Source of the DNA: Acidimicrobiia bacterium
GTDB lineage: Bacteria > Actinomycetota > Acidimicrobiia > Acidimicrobiales > JACDCH01
DNA: 8,939 nt
Assembly: GCA_013694495.1 (NCBI GenBank)
Contig: JACDCH010000576.1
Span: 1 to 8,939, forward strand
Direction: 5' to 3'
The notes below the pieces were generated by a model. That model saw only the letters and a list, made by a program, of their open reading frames with translations. It did no database searches and was not told where the DNA came from. Shown here one piece after another: positions 1 to 6,476 of this stretch. A program made the translations under genes and the position numbers. Position 1 is the stretch's first letter; each line of letters starts with the position of its first letter.

Positions 1-15
1 GGGGGCTCCGCCCCC
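1..15. terminator. GC hairpin at left edge, possible terminator of an upstream gene
   Basis: Five G, a CTCCG loop and five C form a perfect short stem. GC-only hairpins of this kind are common between genes in high-GC actinobacteria. No T-tract follows, so intrinsic termination is not shown. The upstream gene lies outside the window. Confidence 0.3.
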
Positions 16-52
16 AGGCCCCCAGCGCCTCCGGCGGTCGACAGGCGCGTCA

Positions 53-92
53 CGACGCGGTGCGACGCGGTTGCGACGCGGTTCCGACGCGG
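53..92. repeat. Four tandem CGACGCGG units with 10-11 bp period
   Basis: The core CGACGCGG starts at 53, 63, 74 and 85, separated by one to three variable bases, so all copies face the same side of the helix. Two further GACGCGGT cores lie downstream at 159-166 and 284-291, the last inside the promoter-proximal palindrome. The block sits about 190 bp upstream of the candidate liv promoter. It could be a cooperative binding array for a regulator or simply a slippage-derived microsatellite; the sequence does not decide. Confidence 0.6.
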
Positions 93-102
93 CCGTCGGC
101 CG

Positions 103-125
103 CAATCCGTCCGCAGGTCCTGAGA
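103..125 (+). repeat. 23-bp direct repeat, copy 1
   Basis: This 23-bp stretch begins CAATCCGTCCGCAGG and ends TCCTGAGA. It recurs at 223-245 with a single mismatch (G109 is A229). The two copies start exactly 120 bp apart in the same orientation. Neither lies in a believable gene. Weak similarity continues a little to the left (GTCGGC against GTCCGGC). The function is unknown; possible origins are a duplicated regulatory site or an old tandem duplication. Confidence 0.8.
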
Positions 126-222
126 GAAGGGTTCCCGACCGCCCTGGGCGAAGCCCCCGACGCGGTAACCCGGAATCGAGTGGAGACACAGGAGGGGCCT
201 GCGGCAACACCTCGTCCGGCAC

Positions 223-245
223 CAATCCATCCGCAGGTCCTGAGA
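223..245 (+). repeat. 23-bp direct repeat, copy 2
   Basis: This is the second copy of the 23-bp repeat at 103-125, with one mismatch. It lies about 37 bp upstream of the candidate -35 box of the liv promoter, a position where an activator could contact RNA polymerase. The intervening 97 bp contain a GGGC-GAA-GCCC mini-hairpin (145-155) but no recognisable gene. Confidence 0.8.
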
Positions 246-280
246 ACGGGGAATATGTCCGGAGCATCCCGGTCCGTCCC

Positions 281-297
281 GCTGACGCGGTGTCAGC
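281..297. promoter_or_regulatory. Palindromic operator O1 over the liv -35 region
   Basis: GCTGAC, a five-base spacer GCGGT, and GTCAGC form a perfect 6-bp-arm inverted repeat. Its inner form CTGAC-N5-GTCAG is repeated 28 bp downstream (O2). O1 covers the candidate -35 box at 282-287. The shape fits a dimeric TetR- or GntR-type repressor, but the cognate protein is not identified. Confidence 0.6.
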
Positions 298-311
298 AGC
301 GAGAGTAATCT
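282..311 (+). promoter_or_regulatory. Candidate sigma-70-type promoter of the liv operon
   Basis: CTGACG at 282-287 matches the TTGACA consensus at four of six positions. After an 18-bp spacer, TAATCT at 306-311 fits the actinobacterial TANNNT -10 pattern. Transcription would start near 318, leaving a leader of about 36 nt that carries the GGGGGA ribosome-binding site of the binding-protein gene. Both boxes are overlapped by palindromic operators. The -35 match is only moderate. Confidence 0.45.
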
Positions 312-324
312 GACGCTCCGTCAG
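310..324. promoter_or_regulatory. Palindromic operator O2 at the liv start site
   Basis: CTGACG, a CTC spacer and CGTCAG form a perfect inverted repeat, with the same CTGAC-N5-GTCAG outline as O1. It overlaps the end of the -10 box and the predicted transcription start, and lies 29 bp before the ATG. The 28-bp spacing between O1 and O2 would allow two dimers to bind and block the promoter. Confidence 0.6.
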
Positions 325-353
325 AAGCCCTGACCGAACGATCCGGGGGATCC

Positions 354-1757
354 ATGCGCCACGGCCGCCGAGCCGCTCTCGTCCTGCTGTCCGTCCTCTC
401 TCTCACCGCCGCCGCATGCTCACGCAGCGGCGAGGAAGCCGAGACCAGCGGTACCACCGCGCCGGCCGCCACCGGCGGGACCGAGGGTGAGGGCACCGCG
501 GGCACCACCGGCGGCCCGGACACCACCGCCGCCCCGGCCAGCCGCCTCGACGCCGGCGGCTTCGGCGACCTCGAGAACGTCTGCACCGAGGGCGACGGTT
601 CGGGCGCCACCGATGTCGGCGTCACCGACGACGCGATCCAGGTGGGTTCGTTCACCGACAAGGGGTTCACCGCCCGGCCCGGGCTGAACGAGGAGATGTA
701 CGACGCCGCCGTCGCCTTCGCGGCGTGGTGCAACGAGCACGGCGGCATCAACGGCCGAGAGCTGGTGATCGCCGACCGCGACGCCGCCCTCACCGATTTC
801 AACGCCCGCATCATCGAGTCCTGCGCCGAGGACTTCGCCATGGTCGGCGGCGGCGCCGTCCTCGACGACGCCGACAACGGCGGCCGCATCGCCTGCGGGC
901 TCCCGAACATCCCGGGCTACGTGGTGTCGGCGATCGCCCGCGAGGCCGAGCTCACCGTCCAGCCGCTGCCCAACCCGCTGCGCCTCGTGCAGGCCGGGCA
1001 GTACCAGAACATCGCCGAGCAGTTCCCCGACTTGATCGACCACTACGGCACGATCACCTCGCAGTTCGGCTCCGTGCTCCTCGTGCGCGACACCGCGGTC
1101 GAGGCCGCAGAGGCCGCCGGCTTCACCAACGTCTACACGCGTGAGTACAACAGCGCCGGCGAGTCGAACTGGCGGCCCTTCGTGGAGGAGCTCCAGAGCG
1201 CCGGCGTCGAGATCCTCGAGTTCATCGGCGAGCCGACGTTCTACGGCCAGCTGCTCGAGGCCATGGAGGCCGTCGGCTTCCACCCGGCGCTGACGCTCGT
1301 CAACGCGAACTTCTACGACACGAACTACCTCGAGACGGCGGGTGACATCTCCGACGACACCCAGATCCGCACGCAGTTCACGCCGTTCGAGATGGCCGAC
1401 CAGAACCCGGCTACGGCCGACTACCTCGAGCTGATGGAGCGCTACAACCCCGACGGCAAGGTGGCGCTGCTCGGCGCCCAGGCCATCTCGGCGTACCTGC
1501 TCTTCGCCCAGTCCGCCACGGCGTGCGGCACCGAGCTCACCCGCACGTGCCTGCTCGAGCAGTCCGGATCGGTGTCCGAGTGGTCGGCAGGCGGCCTGCA
1601 CACCCCGCAGGACCCCTCGACCTCCACCCCGTCGTCCTGCTTCCTCATCCTCACCGTCGAGCCCGGAGCCTTCACGGTGAACGAGGAGCTGACGGCGCCG
1701 AACGAGGGGCTCTTCAACTGCGAGGACGACAACATCGTCGAGGTCAACGCCGGTTGA
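354..1757 (+). CDS. HAAT-type ABC transporter substrate-binding lipoprotein (LivJ/LivK-like)
   Basis: The 467-aa protein is the extracytoplasmic solute receptor of the importer encoded downstream. Residues 1-22 are a lipoprotein signal: two arginines, a hydrophobic core, then LTAAAC with Cys22 as the lipidation site. Residues about 23-62 form a Thr/Ala/Gly-rich linker, typical of actinobacterial binding lipoproteins. The rest resembles a type I periplasmic-binding fold (Peripla_BP_6), for example DDAIQVGSFTDKG and CNEHGGINGRELVI. At least eight further cysteines suggest disulfides outside the cell. The ATG at 354 follows GGGGGA at 345-350 with suitable spacing. The gene leads the operon, with the permease only 21 bp downstream. 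The family carries branched-chain amino acids, amides, urea or aromatic acids; nothing here fixes the ligand. Confidence 0.9.
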   Translation: MRHGRRAALVLLSVLSLTAAACSRSGEEAETSGTTAPAATGGTEGEGTAGTTGGPDTTAAPASRLDAGGFGDLENVCTEGDGSGATDVGVTDDAIQVGSFTDKGFTARPGLNEEMYDAAVAFAAWCNEHGGINGRELVIADRDAALTDFNARIIESCAEDFAMVGGGAVLDDADNGGRIACGLPNIPGYVVSAIAREAELTVQPLPNPLRLVQAGQYQNIAEQFPDLIDHYGTITSQFGSVLLVRDTAVEAAEAAGFTNVYTREYNSAGESNWRPFVEELQSAGVEILEFIGEPTFYGQLLEAMEAVGFHPALTLVNANFYDTNYLETAGDISDDTQIRTQFTPFEMADQNPATADYLELMERYNPDGKVALLGAQAISAYLLFAQSATACGTELTRTCLLEQSGSVSEWSAGGLHTPQDPSTSTPSSCFLILTVEPGAFTVNEELTAPNEGLFNCEDDNIVEVNAG

Positions 1758-1778
1758 CGCACGGGATCTGAGGGGACC

Positions 1779-3911
1779 GTGGACCAGTTCCTCATCGCGA
1801 CGATCACCGGCCTGTCGACGGCCGGGATCTTTGCCATCGCCGCCAGCGGCCTCGTCCTCACCTACACGACGACGGGCATCTTCAACTTCGCTCACGGCGC
1901 GGTGGGGATGCTCGCCGCCTTCTCCTACTGGCAGTTGCTCGACTGGGGCCTGCCGACGGGCGTCGCCGTCGCCGTCGTCCTGCTCGTCCTCGGACCGCTG
2001 TTCGGGCTGCTGGTCGAGGCCGTGGTCATGCGGGGCCTGTTCGACGCGCCGGAGACGTCGCGGCTCGTCGTCTCGGTCGCCCTCCTCGCCGCCGCGCTGG
2101 GACTCGGCGTGTGGCTGTGGCCGGTCGACGAGTCCCGGCCCCTCGACTTCTGGTTCGAGGACAACTTCCTCGGCATCCTCGGCGTGCGGGTGCGCTGGCA
2201 CGAGGCGATCGCCTTCATCCTGGCCGTCGTCGTGGCCATCGGGCTGCGGGTGCTCCTGCGGTCGACCCGGGCCGGCGTCACCATGCGCGCCGTGGTCGAC
2301 GACCGGGGCCTGGCCTCGCTCAACGGCGCCCGCCCCGGACGGTCAGCGGCCCTGGCGTGGGCGCTGGGCTGCTCGCTGGCCGCCCTGGCCGGGATCCTCC
2401 TCGCGCCGGCCCAGGCCCTGTCGCAGCAGACGCTGACGCTGCTCATCGTCAACGCCTACGCCGCCGCCATGCTCGGCCGCCTCCGTAACCTGCCGATGAC
2501 CTTCCTCGGCGCCGCCGTCCTCGGCCTGCTCGACAGCTACGGGTTCTTCTACCTGCCCACCGACGGTCGCTTCGGGCCCTACCTCTCCACGTTCCGGTTC
2601 GCGATCCCCGTCGTCGTCCTGTTCATCGTGCTCATCGCCCTGCCGAGCGCCCGGCTCCGCACCAACGCCGCCCGGCGCCGCCTCGCCGCCCCCCGGCCCA
2701 CCTGGTTCACCGCGGGGTTCCAGGCCGCGGCCGTCGTCGGCGGCGCCGTCGTCCTTGCCATCGGCCTCAGCGACGCCGACGCCCTGCGCGCGGCCAAGGC
2801 CGTCGGGTTCGCCCTGATCGCCCTGTCGCTCGTCCCGCTCGTCGGGTGGGCGGGTCAGCTGTGCCTGTGCCAGATGAGCTTCGCCGCCATCGGCGCGGTG
2901 TGCATGGGCCACCTCGGTCAGGGCGGCAACCCCTGGGCCCTGCTGGCGGGAGCGCTCATCGCCGCCGTCGTGGGCGTGCTCGTCGCCCTTCCCGCGGCGC
3001 GCCTCACCGGCATCGAGCTGGCCCTCGCCACAGCCGCGTTCGCGGTGATCCTCGACCGGTGGATCTTCGCCATGCCCGACATCCACCTCTGGGGCATGAC
3101 GCTGTCGACGTTCAACCGCAACCCGGTGCCGGTCGACCGCCTGTCGCTGCCGTTCGCCGGGACGCTCACGACGAAGGGGCTCCTCGTCGCCCTGGCCGTG
3201 GCGTTCGCCCTGCTCCACCTCCTCGTCGTCGCCGTTCGGCGCAGCCGGGCCGGCGACCTCCTCCTCGCCCTGCGGGAGAGCCCGGCCGCCTGCGCCACGC
3301 TCGGCATCGACCCGGCGGGCACCCGCCTCGCCGTCTTCGCCTTCTCGGCCGCCCTCGCCGCCGTCGGCGGCGGTCTGTACGCCGGAACGCTGGGCTCGAT
3401 CAGCCCCTCGTCGTTCGACCTCTTCCAGACCTTGCCCCTTCTTCTACTCACCGTCGCGGGCGGCGTCGCGGCCAGCGGTGGGGCGATCTTCGCCGGCGTC
3501 GTACTCGGCCTGATCCCGGTGGTCGGGGCCACTTTCGCCGGCATCGCCGGCCTCCTCGGCATCCTGCCCGGCACCATGGGGGCGACGCTCGGACGCAACC
3601 CGGACGGCGTCAGCACCCAGCTCGCGGAGCGGCTGGCGCCGTTGCGGTCGAAGCCGGCCGTGCTCGCCGTCGTCGTCGTGGTCGACGTCGCCCTGGCCCT
3701 CGCCTGGGCCAACGACGTGCTCGGGGGCTGGGAGGCCTCGATCGCCGCCTTCCTCCTCCCGTTCCTGGCCGCCCGGGGCGTGAACGCGACCCGTGCGCCG
3801 CGCACCGCTCGCCTGGCGGACCCACTCGACGGGCTCGAGGACCGCCGCCTCGGTCCCGCCGACGTCTCCGCCATCGATGAAGCTCTCGCCCTCGCCGAGG
3901 TGACCCGTTGA
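1779..3911 (+). CDS. Branched-chain amino acid-type ABC transporter permease, LivH-LivM fusion
   Basis: This 710-aa membrane protein joins both permease halves, which are separate LivH and LivM proteins in Escherichia coli. The LivH half (about 1-290) opens with the family motif GIFNFAHGAVGMLAAF (residues 33-48) and has an ATPase-contact loop near 181. The LivM half starts near 310, with GWAGQLCLCQMSF from residue 356 and a second coupling loop, ALRESPAACATLGIDPAG, near 497. A tail of about 110 residues has one or two more hydrophobic segments (about 627-645 and 650-666) and a charged cytoplasmic end. The start is GTG at 1779, with AGGGGA just upstream at unusually close spacing. The stop overlaps the LivG start as TTGA. 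The fusion guarantees a 1:1 permease heterodimer. Function is secure at family level; the substrate is unknown. Confidence 0.93.
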   Translation: MDQFLIATITGLSTAGIFAIAASGLVLTYTTTGIFNFAHGAVGMLAAFSYWQLLDWGLPTGVAVAVVLLVLGPLFGLLVEAVVMRGLFDAPETSRLVVSVALLAAALGLGVWLWPVDESRPLDFWFEDNFLGILGVRVRWHEAIAFILAVVVAIGLRVLLRSTRAGVTMRAVVDDRGLASLNGARPGRSAALAWALGCSLAALAGILLAPAQALSQQTLTLLIVNAYAAAMLGRLRNLPMTFLGAAVLGLLDSYGFFYLPTDGRFGPYLSTFRFAIPVVVLFIVLIALPSARLRTNAARRRLAAPRPTWFTAGFQAAAVVGGAVVLAIGLSDADALRAAKAVGFALIALSLVPLVGWAGQLCLCQMSFAAIGAVCMGHLGQGGNPWALLAGALIAAVVGVLVALPAARLTGIELALATAAFAVILDRWIFAMPDIHLWGMTLSTFNRNPVPVDRLSLPFAGTLTTKGLLVALAVAFALLHLLVVAVRRSRAGDLLLALRESPAACATLGIDPAGTRLAVFAFSAALAAVGGGLYAGTLGSISPSSFDLFQTLPLLLLTVAGGVAASGGAIFAGVVLGLIPVVGATFAGIAGLLGILPGTMGATLGRNPDGVSTQLAERLAPLRSKPAVLAVVVVVDVALALAWANDVLGGWEASIAAFLLPFLAARGVNATRAPRTARLADPLDGLEDRRLGPADVSAIDEALALAEVTR

Positions 3912-4660
3912 CGGATCCGCCCGCGCTCAAGGTGATCGGCGTCACCGTTCGCTTCGGCGGCAACGTGGCCGTCGACGACGTCAGCCTGGCCGCCCAGGCC
4001 GGCGCCATCACCGGGCTCATCGGTCCGAACGGCGCGGGCAAGACCACGCTGTTCAACGTCATCAGCGGGCTCCAGCCCCCCACCTCCGGGGCCGTCCACC
4101 TCGAGGGTGCGGACGTGACCCGGTTGCCCACCCACAAGCGGGCCCGGCGGGGGATGGCCCGCACGTTCCAGCGCCTCGAGCTCTTCGGCATCCTCACGGC
4201 CCACGGGAACGTCAAGCTCGCGGTCGACGTTCGGGCCCGGGCCGACCGCGACATCCGGGCCGGCGTCAACGCCGATGCCGAGGCCTACGCCCTGCTCGAG
4301 CGGGTGGGCCTCCTCGACCTCGCCCACATGCGCGCTGATTCGTTGTCCACCGGCAAGGCCCGCCTCGTCGAGCTCGCCCGCGCCCTCGCCATCCGACCCA
4401 AGGTGCTCCTGCTCGACGAGCCCGCGTCCGGGCTCACCGAGGAGGAGACGGTCCAGTTCGGCGCCATCCTGCGCGAGCTGGCGGGGGAGGGCATGGCGGT
4501 GGTGCTCGTCGAGCACGACGTGTCCCTCGTGTTCGCCGTGTGCGACGTGGTGCACGTCCTCGACCGGGGCGCCCTGCTCGCCTCGGGCGATCCGAGCTCG
4601 ATCCGGGCCGACCAGCGCGTGCTCGACGCCTACCTGGGCGACGCTGGGGTGCCGGGATGA
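3908..4660 (+). CDS. livG: ABC transporter ATP-binding protein, LivG type
   Basis: This 250-aa cytoplasmic ATPase is one of two that drive import through the fused permease. The Walker A motif GPNGAGKTT spans residues 39-47. The LivG-typical RTFQRLELF follows near residue 85. The signature is LSTGKARLVELARAL instead of the common LSGGQ, a looser form also known in actinobacterial LivG-like proteins. Walker B is VLLLDEPASGL and the switch histidine lies in LVEHD. The start is TTG at 3908, inside a TTGA overlap with the permease stop, preceded by GAGG at 3897-3900. The length is close to other LivG proteins. The gene lies between permease and LivF, as usual for the operon. Confidence 0.93.
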   Translation: MTDPPALKVIGVTVRFGGNVAVDDVSLAAQAGAITGLIGPNGAGKTTLFNVISGLQPPTSGAVHLEGADVTRLPTHKRARRGMARTFQRLELFGILTAHGNVKLAVDVRARADRDIRAGVNADAEAYALLERVGLLDLAHMRADSLSTGKARLVELARALAIRPKVLLLDEPASGLTEEETVQFGAILRELAGEGMAVVLVEHDVSLVFAVCDVVHVLDRGALLASGDPSSIRADQRVLDAYLGDAGVPG

Positions 4661-5376
4661 CCACCGTGGAGGCCAGCCCGCTGGTTGAGCTGCGCGGGAT
4701 CACCGCCAGCTACGGGCCGATCGACGTGCTGCACGGCATCGACCTGGCCGCCCCGCCCGGGGCGGTCACCGCGCTGCTCGGGCCGAACGGGGCGGGCAAG
4801 ACCACGACCCTGCGCGTGCTGGCCGGCCTCCATCCCGCCACCGCAGGCGACATCCTCCTGGCCGGCCGCCGGGTCAACGGCGCCCGGGCCGACGACCTCG
4901 CCCGGGCCGGGCTGTGCCTGGTGCCCGAGGGCCGGGGCGTGTTCCCGAACCTCAGCGTGCGCGAGAACCTGCGGGTGGCGACGCACGCCGGCCACGGGCT
5001 CGCCCAGGTGGAGGAAGTCGCCTACGCCCGGTTCCCGAAACTGGGCGAGCGACGGGCGCAGCTCGCCGGAACGCTGAGCGGCGGCGAGCAGCAGATGCTC
5101 GCCCTGGCCCGGGCGGTGGCGACCGACCCCGGCGTCCTCCTCCTCGACGAGCTCTCGATGGGGCTGGCGCCGATCGTCGTGGGCGAGCTGTACGAGCAGG
5201 TCGCCCGCATCGCGGCGGGGGGCGTCGCCGTGGTCGTCGTCGAGCAGTTCGCCCGCATCGCCCTCAGGGTCGCCGACCGGGCCACCGTCCTCGTGGGAGG
5301 ACGGGTGGCCGCGGAGGGCACCCCGGGCGAGCTGGAAGGATCACTGGCCGACGTCTACCTGGGTGGCAACCGATGA
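4657..5376 (+). CDS. livF: ABC transporter ATP-binding protein, LivF type
   Basis: This 239-aa ATPase is the partner of LivG. The Walker A motif GPNGAGKTT spans residues 42-50. The LivF hallmark VPEGRGVFPNLSVRENL follows near residue 89. The signature is a canonical LSGGEQQMLALARA, Walker B is VLLLDELSMGLAP, and the switch position is Gln in VVVVEQ, which is normal for LivF. The chosen ATG at 4657 overlaps the LivG stop as ATGA; an upstream in-frame extension to 4540 would lie wholly inside livG and is rejected. The stop overlaps the next ATG in the same way, so the three downstream genes are likely translated as a coupled set. Confidence 0.93.
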   Translation: MTTVEASPLVELRGITASYGPIDVLHGIDLAAPPGAVTALLGPNGAGKTTTLRVLAGLHPATAGDILLAGRRVNGARADDLARAGLCLVPEGRGVFPNLSVRENLRVATHAGHGLAQVEEVAYARFPKLGERRAQLAGTLSGGEQQMLALARAVATDPGVLLLDELSMGLAPIVVGELYEQVARIAAGGVAVVVVEQFARIALRVADRATVLVGGRVAAEGTPGELEGSLADVYLGGNR

Positions 5377-5699
5377 CCGATGTGACCAACGAGCGTGCGA
5401 GCCGGTTCGAGCGGGAGGTGCAGGCCGTCCGGGTGCGAGGCGGCACGGTGGCCCGCGAGCGTCTCCTGGCCCGGGCCGGCGTGGCGCTCATGCTGGCCGG
5501 GATCGGGATCGGCATCTTCGCCTACGTGCTCTCGCACGGCACCACCAACGCGCTCCAGCAGCGCGACGCCCTCGTGGTCGCCCTGATCGGCGTCACGCTG
5601 TCCATCGCCGGGCTGGCCGCCTTCCTGCGCTACTCGCTCGGCGCCCTGCTCCGGCTCTGGCTCGCCCGGCTCGTGGCCGACCGGGAGCAGCCGAGGTGA
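5373..5699 (+). CDS. Small two-helix membrane protein of the liv operon, function unknown
   Basis: The 108-aa product is not recognised as a named family. Residues 1-34 are charged and soluble (many Arg/Glu, including RFEREVQAVRVR). Two hydrophobic helices follow at about 35-53 and 66-85, joined by a short polar loop, SHGTTNALQQRD. The end is amphipathic and basic (about 86-108). This pattern predicts both termini in the cytoplasm. The ATG lies in an ATGA overlap with the livF stop, so the gene is probably co-translated with the transporter. Such coupling suggests an accessory or assembly role at the permease, but that is inference. It lacks motifs of an enzyme, and its base usage matches its neighbours, arguing for a real gene. 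Confidence 0.75.
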   Translation: MTDVTNERASRFEREVQAVRVRGGTVARERLLARAGVALMLAGIGIGIFAYVLSHGTTNALQQRDALVVALIGVTLSIAGLAAFLRYSLGALLRLWLARLVADREQPR

Positions 5700-5747
5700 G
5701 TGCGAGCCCGGCGCGGCGCCCTCGTCATCGGACGGCCCACCGCGTGA

Positions 5748-5985
5748 TCACTTGACCAACGCGAGCAGCTGCCAGGTTCCCAGGGCCCCCTTCAGCTCGT
5801 GGATGCCGCGGTGCTCGAGACGCGCGACGGGCGGCGAGGAGATCGGCGACGGGTTGTGAGAGGAGAACCTCACCTGGCGAGGCCAGAGCCATGATCCGGG
5901 CGGCGACGTGCACCGCCAGACCGGCGAATTCGTTGGCTCGGACGGCCCACCAGTCGACCGGCACCCCCGCCATCGCCGCCACGGG
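5748..5985 (-). pseudogene. C-terminal remnant of a class III adenylate/guanylate cyclase, frameshifted
   Basis: Read on the minus strand, one frame gives VRANEFAGLAVHVAARI followed by MALASPGEVLLSQPVADLLAA. This is the characteristic end of the class III nucleotidyl cyclase domain. The expected finish, LEHRGIHELKGALGTWQLLALVK and a stop at 5748, lies in a different frame, so a frameshift falls around 5815-5835. Everything upstream of the conserved VRANEF block is missing, including the metal-binding aspartates. The remnant is about 80 codons against several hundred for an intact gene. It lies tail-to-tail with the liv operon and cannot be catalytic. A 9-bp tandem repeat marks its broken 5' edge. 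Confidence 0.72.
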
Positions 5986-6009
5986 AGCAACGGGAGCAAC
6001 GGGAGCAAC
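5983..6009. repeat. GGGAGCAAC, three perfect tandem copies
   Basis: Three 9-bp units occupy 5983-5991, 5992-6000 and 6001-6009, between the cyclase remnant and the ridA-like stop codon at 6017. This may be a slippage product at the truncation boundary. No palindrome is present, and a binding-site role is not supported. Confidence 0.7.
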
Positions 6010-6016
6010 GGAAGTG

Positions 6017-6424
6017 CTAGTCCAGGACGGCGATCGCTTCGATCTCGACGAGGAGGTCCGGCTCGGCCAGCGCCGCCACGCTGAGCAGCGTCACCGCCTT
6101 CATGGGGTCGATGCCGAGCCCGCCAGCCGCCCGGGCCACGCCTTCACCGAGCGCGGCCATCTTCTCGGGGCTCCAGTCGACGACGTAGATGGTGAGCTTG
6201 GCGATGTCGGCGAACGAGCCGCCGGCGGCTGTGATCCCCGTGTCGAGGTTCCGGATGGCCTGCTCGACCTGGGCGGCGAGGTCGCCGGCGCCGACAGGGG
6301 TGCCGTCGGCATCGCGGGCCACTTGGCCGGAGAGGAAGACGAACCGGCTGCCGGTCGCCACGGCCACCTGGCGGTAGACGTCGGGCTTGGGCAGGCCTTC
6401 GGGGTTCAGCAGTTCGACGGTCAT
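6017..6424 (-). CDS. RidA / YjgF / YER057c / UK114 family protein
   Basis: The 135-aa protein has the usual family length. It shows the conserved blocks VFLSGQVARDADG (about 29-41), QVEQAIRNLDTGITAAGGSFADIAKLTIYVVD (about 52-83) and LLVEIEAIAV near the end. Canonical RidA hydrolyses reactive enamine/imine intermediates such as 2-aminoacrylate and needs an Arg in the motif PARSxVEVA. Here that position appears to be Val111 (KAVTLLSVAAL), while the late Glu127 is kept. The protein may therefore belong to a non-deaminase Rid subgroup. The ATG at 6424 follows GAGGAG on the minus strand. It is transcribed divergently from the TetR gene, from a shared control region. The substrate is unknown. Confidence 0.88.
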   Translation of the reverse strand: MTVELLNPEGLPKPDVYRQVAVATGSRFVFLSGQVARDADGTPVGAGDLAAQVEQAIRNLDTGITAAGGSFADIAKLTIYVVDWSPEKMAALGEGVARAAGGLGIDPMKAVTLLSVAALAEPDLLVEIEAIAVLD

Positions 6425-6456
6425 CGGGTTCTCCTCGAGTTCGGTGCTGCGTACTA

Positions 6457-6472
6457 TAGCAACACTATGCTA
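6457..6472. promoter_or_regulatory. Inverted repeat TAGCA-N6-TGCTA, candidate TetR operator
   Basis: TAGCA at 6457-6461 and TGCTA at 6468-6472 are exact reverse complements around ACACTA. Partial symmetry extends to AC (6453-6454) and GT (6475-6476). The site lies between the divergent genes and overlaps the -10 boxes of both, the usual place for an autoregulating TetR-family repressor. Confidence 0.55.
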
Positions 6473-6476
6473 CTGT
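6468..6476 (+). promoter_or_regulatory. Extended -10 promoter of the TetR-family gene, probably leaderless
   Basis: TGC-TACTGT fits the extended -10 pattern TGN-TANNNT. It ends seven bases before the ATG at 6484, so transcription should start at or next to the start codon. No Shine-Dalgarno sequence is present before the ATG, consistent with a leaderless mRNA. Confidence 0.45.

Noticed and set aside
95..260. Possible riboswitch (c-di-AMP ydaO, guanidine-I or glycine type) from fragments such as AATCCGTC and GGTCCTGAGAGA
   Set aside because: Only short pieces match; the order and pairing elements of those classes are missing, and the likely promoter lies downstream of the region, so it may not be transcribed with the operon.
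60..313. Two short plus-strand open frames in the leader
   Set aside because: Their composition is set by the CGACGCGG repeats, they have no ribosome-binding site, and they overlap the candidate promoter and operator.
1288..1305. TGACGCTCGTCA inside the binding-protein gene as a third operator
   Set aside because: The spacer is one base shorter than in O1/O2 and it encodes ordinary protein sequence; probably chance.
420..2201. 593-codon open frame on the minus strand
   Set aside because: It lies antisense to the binding-protein and permease genes, is rich in Arg/Gly/Glu/Val without a domain, and is the usual open shadow frame of GC-rich coding DNA.
2918..4555. 545-codon minus-strand open frame
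   Set aside because: It is antisense to livHM and livG, which have clear family motifs; its composition is low-complexity and no ribosome-binding site supports it.
4914..5699. Longer frame ending in the small membrane protein
   Set aside because: The upstream part is an Arg/Gly-rich shadow of livF. The ATG at 5373 in the ATGA overlap is the credible start.
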